Assembly: GCA_036558305.1 (NCBI GenBank)
Contig: DATBFX010000088.1
Coordinates: 1-20,027, forward strand
Reading direction: 5' to 3'
DNA: 20,027 nt
DNA from: DATBFX01 sp036558305
Lineage (GTDB): Bacteria > Chloroflexota > Chloroflexia > Thermomicrobiales > UBA6265
Positions within the stretch are counted from its first letter, which is position 1; each line of letters starts with the position of its first letter. Shown in pieces: positions 14,289 through 20,027 of this stretch. Below the pieces are notes generated by a model. That model ran no database searches and was not told the DNA's origin. It saw nothing but the letters and a program-made list of their open reading frames with translations. A program made the translations under genes and the position numbers.

Positions 14289-14543
14289 ATGCAGACGGGA
14301 AGGACACCAACCCGTGAAGAGCAGGTCCTGGAAGTCATGCGAACCACGAATTTGATGCGTCCGGAAGCCGAGGCGGCGGTGGCGTCTCGCTACTGCGAGG
14401 ACATCAGCGACATCTGGGGGGTGGACGGCCCACTCACTCCGGTGGAGAAGCGGCGGCTTGGGATGGGACGCTCGATCGTCGAGTTCATGGAATCCGAGTC
14501 AGAGGCGCCGGGCGAAGGTCAAGAGGGCCGAACGCGATCCTGA
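14289..14543 (+). CDS. small protein downstream of hyuB, unknown function
   Basis: An 84-aa protein I do not recognise (MQTGRTPTREEQVLEVMRTT...). AGGAGGG lies 9 bases upstream and overlaps the hyuB stop, so it is probably the third gene of the hyu operon. It is predicted to be helical and acidic at the C-terminus (SESEAPGEGQEG). There is no signal peptide or membrane segment. Residues about 10-60 (EQVLEVMRTTNLMRPEAEAA and VDGPLTPVEKRRLG) look like a compact folded unit. It could be an accessory or regulatory factor of the hydantoinase (inference from position only). Confidence 0.65.
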   Translation: MQTGRTPTREEQVLEVMRTTNLMRPEAEAAVASRYCEDISDIWGVDGPLTPVEKRRLGMGRSIVEFMESESEAPGEGQEGRTRS

Positions 14544-15182
14544 TTGTCGGCTCTTCACGAGGAGAAGACCGGACATCGCCCGGATCGGCCCGTATCGCCT
14601 CGCCCGTCGAGAAGGGATGCCCTGGGGACAGAGCGAATCGTCGCCAAACGCGGAAGAGCGACCTTTCCGGGGTCGCCGCCCTAACCCGAGTTGTTCGCGG
14701 AGACGTCCGGGAACGTGCCGCAATGTTCCAAATAGCGATCTCAGCCCCTTCATGGAGATTCGAAGGTTAAGATGGGCGGCTTTATGTCGGCAAGACGCGT
14801 GGATAATCCGGGATAGCCGAGTCTTGGGAGGAGTCTTTCCCGCGACACTTCGGGTTTCCGCTCAGCGGGATAGGCTGACATTTTGTGCTGCGGGGACGCT
14901 CCGCCGTCGGCCGAAAAGCCACGGCGTCACCGTGCTCCCGCGTCATGCGTCGGGATCGCACGCCGCAGCACTCCCACCGCACGGGTGAGGGCGACCACCG
15001 CCGCTGGCCCCAACCGGCCTGCCACGACGCGCCCCGTCGGCCACCGCAGCGCGCCAAACTCGTGCGCGATGATCGGCTCGCAGCATCCTAGCCTGGGACT
15101 GCTTGTCACGAACCGGTAAAATGGCGCGAAGCAGTTTGGGTGATGACCGGAGACGGCGTTCTGGAGTCCGTGGAGGCACCAG
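14544..15182. other. 639-base region without a recognised gene
   Basis: Several open frames cross this stretch on both strands, but none has a convincing start site, recognisable motif or neighbour relation. It contains one copy of a dispersed repeat (14729-14810) and a TCCCGC/GCGGGA inverted repeat near 14838-14872. A minus-strand reading around 14930-15100 (CEPIIAHEFGALRWPTGRVV...) has a protein-like look and could be a gene remnant, but I cannot identify it. Confidence 0.5.
14729..14810 (+). repeat. possible dispersed repeat, copy X
   Basis: Its start (CAAATAGC then TCTCAG, CCCCTTCA) and end (14786-14810, GTCGGCAAGACGCGTGGATA...) resemble the start and end of 19762-19858. The end blocks agree at 21 of 25 bases and the start blocks less well. 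The middles differ in length and sequence. Confidence 0.4.
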
Positions 15183-15374
15183 ATGTACACGGTGACGCAT
15201 CATTACCTGACGGTCGGGGACGACGGGCTGCCCGTGGTTGAGCGCGAACAGCGGGTCGTCAACGACCCGACCGACATCGCCGAGGCCATCGCCGCGATGG
15301 TCGGCGCTCCCGGGGGCCGCAGCGGCACGACGATCCACATAAGCGTGAGTCTCAATGGCAGCGCGTCGATGTAA
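15183..15374 (+). CDS. small hypothetical protein (63 aa)
   Basis: A 63-aa protein I do not recognise (MYTVTHHYLTVGDDGLPVVE...). GGAGG lies six to seven bases before ATG 15183. The N-terminal half looks like beta strands (YTVTHHYLTVGDDGLPVVER), followed by a helix (DPTDIAEAIAAMVGAPG) and a final strand (TTIHISVSLNGS). It stands 174 bases before the GHKL-nuclease gene in the same direction, so it may be transcribed with the restriction locus or be independent. The small, ordered pattern and good ribosome site favour a real gene. Confidence 0.6.
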   Translation: MYTVTHHYLTVGDDGLPVVEREQRVVNDPTDIAEAIAAMVGAPGGRSGTTIHISVSLNGSASM

Positions 15375-15548
15375 CTATTCGAACAGTCTCCATCTTTTTG
15401 CCACGTTCGTTGCCTCGGCTACCGGACCTATGCCGGAGCAACGGCGTGACGCCTCGAAGGGGCTACCCGACCTTTACGCGCTCCAGGGCGTAGGCAGGGC
15501 CGGAGCGGTGCCCGCCGCATTGCGAGGTCGGGCAGAGAGGTAGGAAAC

Positions 15549-17648
15549 TTGGATACGACCACCGACCCCAAGTACAGAATGACGATTTCCCGGCTCACCG
15601 TCGATAAACTCGGGGTCAAGCTGTACGACCGCGTCTCTGCCGTTCTGGCCGAATTGGTCGCGAACAGCTACGACGCCGACGCCACTAGAGTAGAGATCGT
15701 GGCCCCGATGGGCGAGTACTTGGCAACCAAAGATTCGGACCGGGTCGTCGACAAGGGATACGAGATCATCGTTCGCGACGACGGCGTCGGCATGACGCCG
15801 GACCAGGTCAATGAGTTTTACCTCAAGGTCGGTGCCGAGCGGAGGCGCGACCCCAGGCGAGGAGACCGATCCCCCGTGTTTGGTCGCAAGGTCATGGGGC
15901 GAAAGGGCGTCGGCAAACTCGCGCCGTTTGGGATCTGCGAACGCATCGAGTTGCTCTCGTCAGGAGGCGTTCCCGTCTCTGGCCTCGACCGCGAAGGGAA
16001 TCCGACATCTGGCTACTTGACCGCGCACCTCGTGCTGAGTCGCGAAAAGATCCTGTCCGACACCGACGAACTTTACGCACCCGAGACTGGCACCCTCGAC
16101 GGGACGGTCTCACCAAGTCGGGGCACCACACTGACGCTGAGCGGGTTCGGTTACCGGTACGTTCCTGACATCGAGGAGTTGGATCGGCAACTGGCCCAGC
16201 GGTTCGGGCTTCGTCGCGAGGACTGGGCGATCGAGTTGGTCGACGTCAACCGGGGCGCCTCGGACCCCGACCGGACCCGGATTGTTGGCGCATTTTCGAT
16301 CGACACGATGGACAACACGGTCCTGCGCCTAGAGGGCACTCAGGTCATTGGTCCAGACAATAAACCGGTCGACGACCTGAAGTCCGGGTTCGAGGTCGAC
16401 GGGCGGTTCTACCCGGTAACGGGCTGGATCGGCTACTCAAAGAACCCCTATCGCGACGACCTGATGGCTGGCATCCGGATCTACTGCCGGGGCAAGATCG
16501 CAGCGCAAACCGGCATCTTCAACCGCCGTGCCGGGTTCACCGGCGAACACGACGTGCGGTCTTACCTCGTCGGCGAGATGCACGCTGACTGGCTCGACGA
16601 GGACGAGGACCTCATCCAGACCGACCGTCGCGACATCCTGTGGTCCCACGAGCTCGGCCAGGCGTTCGAAAAATGGGGACAGTCCCTCGTGGTACGCATT
16701 GGGCGGGCGTCGCGCCAGCCGATGAAGAAGAAGGCGTGGCAACAGTTTCTCGAGACATCGGACTTACCCAGATTGGTTGACGATGCCTTCCCAAGCCAGA
16801 TCCAACAGCCAATCCGGGAAAACGCAATCGAAATCGCCAAGATGGTCGCGGAGACGATGCGAGACGAGGAACTCCAGGACCAGACGGCCGTGCGGTCGGT
16901 CGTAAATCTGAGTTTGCTTTTTGCCCCGCACTTGACGTTAGACAGGAAGCTTCGGGAGGCCGCGGATCACGAGTCACCCCTTGAGGCAGTAACCGGCGTC
17001 CTGCAAACAGCCCGCATCGCCGAATTGTCGTCGTTCGGACGCATCGCCGAGGATCGCGTGAAGGTGATCGAGCGCGTCGAAGTCCTCAAGGGCGACGCGA
17101 CGCTTCAGGAGGAGGTGTACCAGGAACTCATCGAAAACGCCCCCTGGTTGATCGACCCACAATGGGCACCCATCACTGCGAACCAGCGGTTCTCGACGCT
17201 CAGAAGGGCGTTCGAGAACTACTACCGCGAAAGGACTGGGGAGGAGATCCACCTCGACCCCTTCTCTCAACCGCTGAAGCGGTCCGACTTCGTCCTATCG
17301 AACCAGGACCAGACTATCCACATCATCGAGATCAAGAGGCCGGGGCACCGATTCGAGAACGATGAAATGACCCGGCTCAACCGCTACCACGAACTCATGA
17401 ACGCTTTTCTGGAAGAGCCGAACAACGCGGAGTTTAACAAGATCTTCCCGGAATACCACCTGACTCTGGTGTGCGACGGGGAACGCCTCACCGGCGTTTA
17501 TAAGACGGCATTCGAGGCGCTTCAGCGCGAAGGCAAGTTGACCTACATCAACTGGGAAACGTTCCTCTTGCGCACGCGGAAGATGCACGAGTCGTTCCTG
17601 GAGGAGGCAGAGCGGCAACGGAGGGACGCCGCGAAGACGTTCGCCTGA
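15549..17648 (+). CDS. GHKL (MORC/MutL-like) ATPase with C-terminal PD-(D/E)XK nuclease domain; predicted restriction enzyme
   Basis: A 699-aa protein. The N-terminal GHKL ATPase motifs are visible: the N box ELVANSYDADA (E35, N39, D42), G1 DDGVGM (D77-M82), and the glycine lid GRKGVGKLA (117-125). A middle S5-like/transducer region follows (to about 380), then a helical part. The C-terminal ~150 residues look like a PD-(D/E)XK nuclease: ENAPWLIDPQW, then SDFVLS (D580) and IIEIKRPGH (E594, K596), the D-x13-E-x-K spacing of this fold. The ENAPWL start recalls Shedu/DUF4263-type nucleases. GHKL proteins of the MORC/paraMORC group are known from restriction-modification neighbourhoods, and the Vsr and C5-methyltransferase genes here support that role. 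The start is TTG 15549, with GAGAGG 8 bases upstream. Acting as an ATP-dependent restriction enzyme is inference. Confidence 0.88.
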   Translation: MDTTTDPKYRMTISRLTVDKLGVKLYDRVSAVLAELVANSYDADATRVEIVAPMGEYLATKDSDRVVDKGYEIIVRDDGVGMTPDQVNEFYLKVGAERRRDPRRGDRSPVFGRKVMGRKGVGKLAPFGICERIELLSSGGVPVSGLDREGNPTSGYLTAHLVLSREKILSDTDELYAPETGTLDGTVSPSRGTTLTLSGFGYRYVPDIEELDRQLAQRFGLRREDWAIELVDVNRGASDPDRTRIVGAFSIDTMDNTVLRLEGTQVIGPDNKPVDDLKSGFEVDGRFYPVTGWIGYSKNPYRDDLMAGIRIYCRGKIAAQTGIFNRRAGFTGEHDVRSYLVGEMHADWLDEDEDLIQTDRRDILWSHELGQAFEKWGQSLVVRIGRASRQPMKKKAWQQFLETSDLPRLVDDAFPSQIQQPIRENAIEIAKMVAETMRDEELQDQTAVRSVVNLSLLFAPHLTLDRKLREAADHESPLEAVTGVLQTARIAELSSFGRIAEDRVKVIERVEVLKGDATLQEEVYQELIENAPWLIDPQWAPITANQRFSTLRRAFENYYRERTGEEIHLDPFSQPLKRSDFVLSNQDQTIHIIEIKRPGHRFENDEMTRLNRYHELMNAFLEEPNNAEFNKIFPEYHLTLVCDGERLTGVYKTAFEALQREGKLTYINWETFLLRTRKMHESFLEEAERQRRDAAKTFA

Positions 17649-17650
17649 CC

Positions 17651-18085
17651 ATGAACGTGACGGCCGACCAGCGGCATCGCGCGATGGCTCACAATCGCGG
17701 CCGCACCAAACCGGAGTTGGCCTTTGCGTCGGCCCTGTGGCGTCGGGGACTTCGTTACCTCACAGCGCGAGGCTACCGTGCCGTATCGGGTTCGCGATTG
17801 CCAGGCGAGCCTGACCTCATTTTCCCGCGCAAGCGCGTTGTCGTCTTCGTCGATGGTTGCTTTTGGCACGGCTGCCTTGCATGTGGGGGCTTCCCCACTG
17901 GCCGCGAGTTCTGGGATGCGAAGATCCAGCGCACCCAGGAGCGTGACCGACGTTACGCCGCAGAGTTGGAGGCCGCTGGCTGGCGGGTGGTCCGGGTCTG
18001 GGAGCACGACGTGCGCACGAGGTCGCGGCGGGAGGCAACCGCTGACGCGCTCGCCGAGGAACTGCGCGGCGCGACCGCTCCTTAG
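17651..18085 (+). CDS. vsr: Vsr-type (very short patch repair) DNA mismatch endonuclease
   Basis: A 144-aa endonuclease of the Vsr family. It shows the N-terminal block RGRTKPELAFASALWRRGLR, the catalytic strand GEPDLIFPRKRVVVFVDG (the Asp in PD is the metal ligand), the signature CFWHGCLACGG, FWDAKIQRTQERD, and the terminal GWRVVRVWEHDV. Vsr nicks DNA 5' of the T in T:G mismatches that arise from deamination of 5-methylcytosine, and is normally found with a C5-methyltransferase, as here. ATG 17651 lies two bases after the stop of the GHKL-nuclease gene, without a strong Shine-Dalgarno, so translation is probably coupled. The gene ends 7 bases before the end of the convergent methyltransferase gene. 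Confidence 0.94.
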   Translation: MNVTADQRHRAMAHNRGRTKPELAFASALWRRGLRYLTARGYRAVSGSRLPGEPDLIFPRKRVVVFVDGCFWHGCLACGGFPTGREFWDAKIQRTQERDRRYAAELEAAGWRVVRVWEHDVRTRSRREATADALAEELRGATAP

Positions 18086-18092
18086 CCCCCGC

Positions 18093-19130
18093 TTATGCGA
18101 GGATCCGCGCTTCGTTGAGTTTGCCGATCGTCGTCGCCAAACGAACCGGGACTGCATTGCCGATCTGCGCCTCGACCGCCATCCGACCGCCTTCGAAGAC
18201 GTAGTGGGGGTGAAACGTCTGCAGGGCTGCCGCCTCACGCAGGGTGATGGCGCGGTCCTCTTCGGGGTGCAGGAACCGCCCGCACGAGGGGGACACGCAG
18301 CGCGTCGTTAAGGTCGGGGCGACATCGTCCCACCGCATGCGGCCGTAGGCGCTCGTCGCGTTCGTACCCACGCGTCGGTGGCACGCGAGCCACAGTTCCT
18401 CAGGCAGGTCCCTTCGGCTGCCGCCATCCTTCGGTATCGCCTTAATCCGGTCAAGCACGTCCTTCGGGTACGTCGGAGTGCGGTGAAGGCGGTCGTCGCC
18501 GTCGATCGGATCAAGGTCCGTCCAGGCGTCGCGGACCCACATGGGGTCGCGCGTTTCGCCGGCGGAGTCGCGGGCCGCCTCCAGGCCCGGCACCTCGGCG
18601 TCGCTGGCGTCCTTCCATGCCACCGCGACCAATCGCCGCCGACGTTGGGGCACACGGAACTCCGCCGCGTCGAGCGGCTCGTCGCGGACCCCGTATCCCA
18701 ACTCGCGCAACCGGGCGACGAAGCGCGAGAACCGGGGATCGGCTTGGAGGCGCGGCACATTCTCGAAGGCCAGGGTCATCGGCAACAGCTTCTCGACCCA
18801 CGGCAGGATCGCGAGGAGCAGGTCGTTGCGCTCGTCGTCGACGCGGCGCTTTCCGAGCGTCGAGAATCCCTGGCATGGGGCACAGGCCGTAAGCAGGCCC
18901 AAATCGCCGGGCACTAGGTTGACGGCGGCCATGACCTCATCGGGCGTAACTGCGCGGATGTCCCGCGACAAGAGGGTGACCTCGCCGTGGTTGGCGGCGT
19001 AGGTTGCGCAGGCGTCGCGATCCATCTCGACAGCGGCCAGGACGCGGTAGTTCGCAGCCTTCAGTCCGGCCGTCACGCCGCCCGCGCCCGCGAAGAGGTC
19101 GATCGCGGTCAGTTCCCTACCCATGCCCAT
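18093..19130 (-). CDS. DNA (cytosine-5) methyltransferase
   Basis: A C5-methyltransferase of about 345 aa. Motif I is IDLFAGAGG (about 10-18), motif IV ACAPCQGFS (catalytic Cys86), motif VI AFENVPRL (about 121-128), motif VIII PQRRRRLVAVA (about 161-171) and motif X EAQIGNAVPVRLA (about 320-332). The target-recognition region (about 180-290) is short. I give ATG 19130 (MGMGRELTAID); ATG 19124, after a GGGGCGG, and TTG 19151 are also possible. It would protect host sites from the GHKL-nuclease, with Vsr repairing deaminated sites. It is transcribed from its own side, convergent with the other two genes. The recognition sequence is not readable by eye. A methylating role in a restriction system is well supported by context. 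Confidence 0.95.
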   Translation of the reverse strand: MGMGRELTAIDLFAGAGGVTAGLKAANYRVLAAVEMDRDACATYAANHGEVTLLSRDIRAVTPDEVMAAVNLVPGDLGLLTACAPCQGFSTLGKRRVDDERNDLLLAILPWVEKLLPMTLAFENVPRLQADPRFSRFVARLRELGYGVRDEPLDAAEFRVPQRRRRLVAVAWKDASDAEVPGLEAARDSAGETRDPMWVRDAWTDLDPIDGDDRLHRTPTYPKDVLDRIKAIPKDGGSRRDLPEELWLACHRRVGTNATSAYGRMRWDDVAPTLTTRCVSPSCGRFLHPEEDRAITLREAAALQTFHPHYVFEGGRMAVEAQIGNAVPVRLATTIGKLNEARILA

Positions 19131-19176
19131 CAGCCGCCCCGCTGCCGTCAATGACGCTCAGCCCTGCCGCCGCGAG

Positions 19177-19182
19177 TTTATA
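19177..19182 (-). promoter_or_regulatory. possible -10 element of the methyltransferase gene
   Basis: Minus-strand TATAAA (19182-19177) is an AT island in GC-rich DNA, about 47 bases before ATG 19130. No good -35 stands at the usual distance, so the call is weak. Confidence 0.25.
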
Positions 19183-19409
19183 CGCGTCGGGCGTTGATGG
19201 GAATAGGTGTCCGATCAAAGGCCCAAACCTCGTTCGGGGACGCCCTGTCGGTGCCAAGTTGTCAACATGCTTCCGAGACGTCACATCGGCTCCTCGGGTA
19301 ACCCGAACGCTTCTTTCTGCGCCTTCGCTATCGGCCGTCGCAACTCACGGCTCTCCTCGGCGCTCAGCCATCCGAGGCGACATCGGGCTTTGGCGACAGC
19401 TCAGTCGTC

Positions 19410-19764
19410 TCCACGCTGCCTAACTCGGCGACGACCTTGACAAGCCAAAGCACCGACGCCCGACCGGACTGGCCGGGGTAGCACCGCTGTTCTCGCCAGA
19501 CGGTCGGCGAGCGCTGGATCGGCCGCCAGCCAATCGAATCAGTGCGGCACCCGATCCACCCAGATGGCGCCGGTCTCCTCAAAAGGCGCTCCAAACTCGA
19601 CAACGTTGAGGGCACGCTTGAGGACGGGCAGATCGATCTGGTGGAGCTTCGGCCCGCCGCCTCTCGGCGCCATTGACGGGTTCCCGGACTTCTCACGCGC
19701 GTCGTCCACGGTCGTGCCTGCGGGCCTGGACGAAGTCATCCGGGATCGGGCCATAACGCTTCAA
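19410..19764 (-). pseudogene. probable decayed small gene, identity unknown
   Basis: On the minus strand a natural-looking start at TTG 19764 (KRYGPIPDDFVQARRHDRG) stops after about 24 codons. Protein-like sequence continues in another frame (PKLHQIDLPVLKRALNVVEF, GAPFEETGAIWVDRVPH) to a stop at 19539. After that stop the same frame goes on with FDWLAADPALADRLARTAV. This looks like one gene broken by a frameshift and a nonsense change. I do not recognise the family. Confidence 0.35.
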
Positions 19765-19858
19765 ATGGCCGTCTCGGTCCCCTTCAGCGGCTTCGTAGTT
19801 TGCGCGCGGTGGCTCTGGTCCGGGGCCAGGGTGGCCGGCAGGACGCGTGAAGAATCCG
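19762..19858 (+). repeat. possible dispersed repeat, copy Y
   Basis: This is the partner of 14729-14810. It begins CAAATGGCCGTCTCGG and ends with 19834-19858 (GCCGGCAGGACGCGTGAAGA...), just before the dehydrogenase stop. The two copies are in the same orientation. Confidence 0.4.
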
Positions 19859-19860
19859 CC

Positions 19861-20027
19861 CTAACTGAACACGATGACGCTCCGCTCGACCTCGCCTCGC
19901 TTCAGCGCCTCGTAGCCCGCGTTCACGTCGTCGAGGCCGATCCGGGTCGAGATCAACTCGTCGAGCTTAAGTTTGCCGGCGAGGTAGAAGTCGACGTAGC
20001 GGGGAATGTCGATGGGGAAGCGGTTGG
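19861..20027 (-). CDS. C-terminal end of a zinc-type alcohol dehydrogenase (partial)
   Basis: The last ~55 codons of a medium-chain dehydrogenase lie here, with the remainder beyond the right edge. The readable end, PIDIPRYVDFYLAGKLKLDE then LISTRIGLDDVNAGYEALKR and GEVERSVIVFS, matches the C-terminus of zinc-dependent alcohol dehydrogenases, where the LISTRI..LDDVN..YEALK..E..R.VI pattern closes the nucleotide-binding domain. The stop is TAG at 19863-19861. The family oxidises alcohols or aldehyde-thiol adducts with NAD(P). The substrate cannot be inferred from this fragment. Confidence 0.85.
   Translation of the reverse strand, partial: NRFPIDIPRYVDFYLAGKLKLDELISTRIGLDDVNAGYEALKRGEVERSVIVFS

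Larger units (their letters stand above)
19152..19860. other. 709-base region without an intact gene
   Basis: It lies between the methyltransferase gene and the dehydrogenase end. It contains a weak promoter element (19177-19182), a probable decayed minus-strand gene (about 19410-19764) and a dispersed repeat copy (19762-19858). 19190-19400 shows nothing I can identify. Confidence 0.55.

Noticed and set aside
14943..15338. 131-codon minus-strand frame as a gene
   Set aside because: It overlaps the better-supported 63-aa gene at 15183, is Arg-rich, and lacks a ribosome site or known motif.
15549..17648. GHKL protein as a sensor histidine kinase or a MutL repair protein
   Set aside because: There is no H-box/dimerisation domain and no response regulator nearby. 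The C-terminus has a D/ExK nuclease signature rather than the MutL dimerisation domain, and the neighbours are Vsr and a C5-methyltransferase.
15549..19130. GTCGAC as the restriction target, by analogy with HgiDII
   Set aside because: GTCGAC is common in this window, including inside the locus itself. That neither supports nor excludes it, because methylated sites need not be avoided. No target is claimed.

Overview
This is a GC-rich, gene-dense bacterial window. Several traits suggest a Chloroflexota member, perhaps close to Thermomicrobia/Sphaerobacter: a Tat-exported peptide-type binding protein, a giant ATPase-LuxR (LAL) regulator, HyuA/HyuB enzymes, and a GHKL-nuclease restriction locus of a kind I recall from Herpetosiphon. 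The taxonomic call is inference from gene style and composition; no rRNA or tRNA gene was seen.

Layout. 1-1331 (-) is the 5' part of an oligopeptide-type ABC substrate-binding protein, divergent from a FadR-type GntR regulator (1618-2373, +). A strong sigma70-like promoter and a repeated operator-like motif lie between them. A small exported protein follows (2500-3099), then an antitoxin/PIN-toxin pair (3183-3894). A decayed copy of the 3' end of the exported-protein gene lies beyond the toxin and supplies its last codons. 4145-4987 and 5128-5745 (-) are a DUF2182 membrane protein and a DUF1326 Cys-rich protein. 5980-9069 (-) is the LAL regulator. 9426-10183 (+) is a DUF4160 / DUF2442-HTH pair with toxin-antitoxin-like organisation, lying between two copies of a 54-bp repeat. 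10391-14274 (+) is hyuA-hyuB, an N-methylhydantoinase/5-oxoprolinase-type pair separated by a long heptamer-built inverted repeat, with a small downstream gene (14289-14543). 14544-15182 is mostly non-coding, followed by a 63-aa gene.

15549-19130 is the most notable locus: a GHKL (MORC/MutL-like) ATPase carrying a C-terminal PD-(D/E)XK nuclease signature, a Vsr endonuclease overlapping its operon, and a convergent C5-cytosine methyltransferase. I read it as a compact restriction-modification/defence system. The window ends with a decayed region, a dispersed repeat, and the C-terminus of a zinc-type alcohol dehydrogenase (19861-20027, -).

How parts may work together. The binding protein, GntR regulator and HyuAB could form a nutrient uptake and amide/hydantoin breakdown theme, but the gene blocks are separated and the substrate is unknown. 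Two toxin-antitoxin-like pairs, each bracketed by about 90%-identical direct repeats of local sequence, together with the restriction locus, give the window an accessory, defence-rich character.
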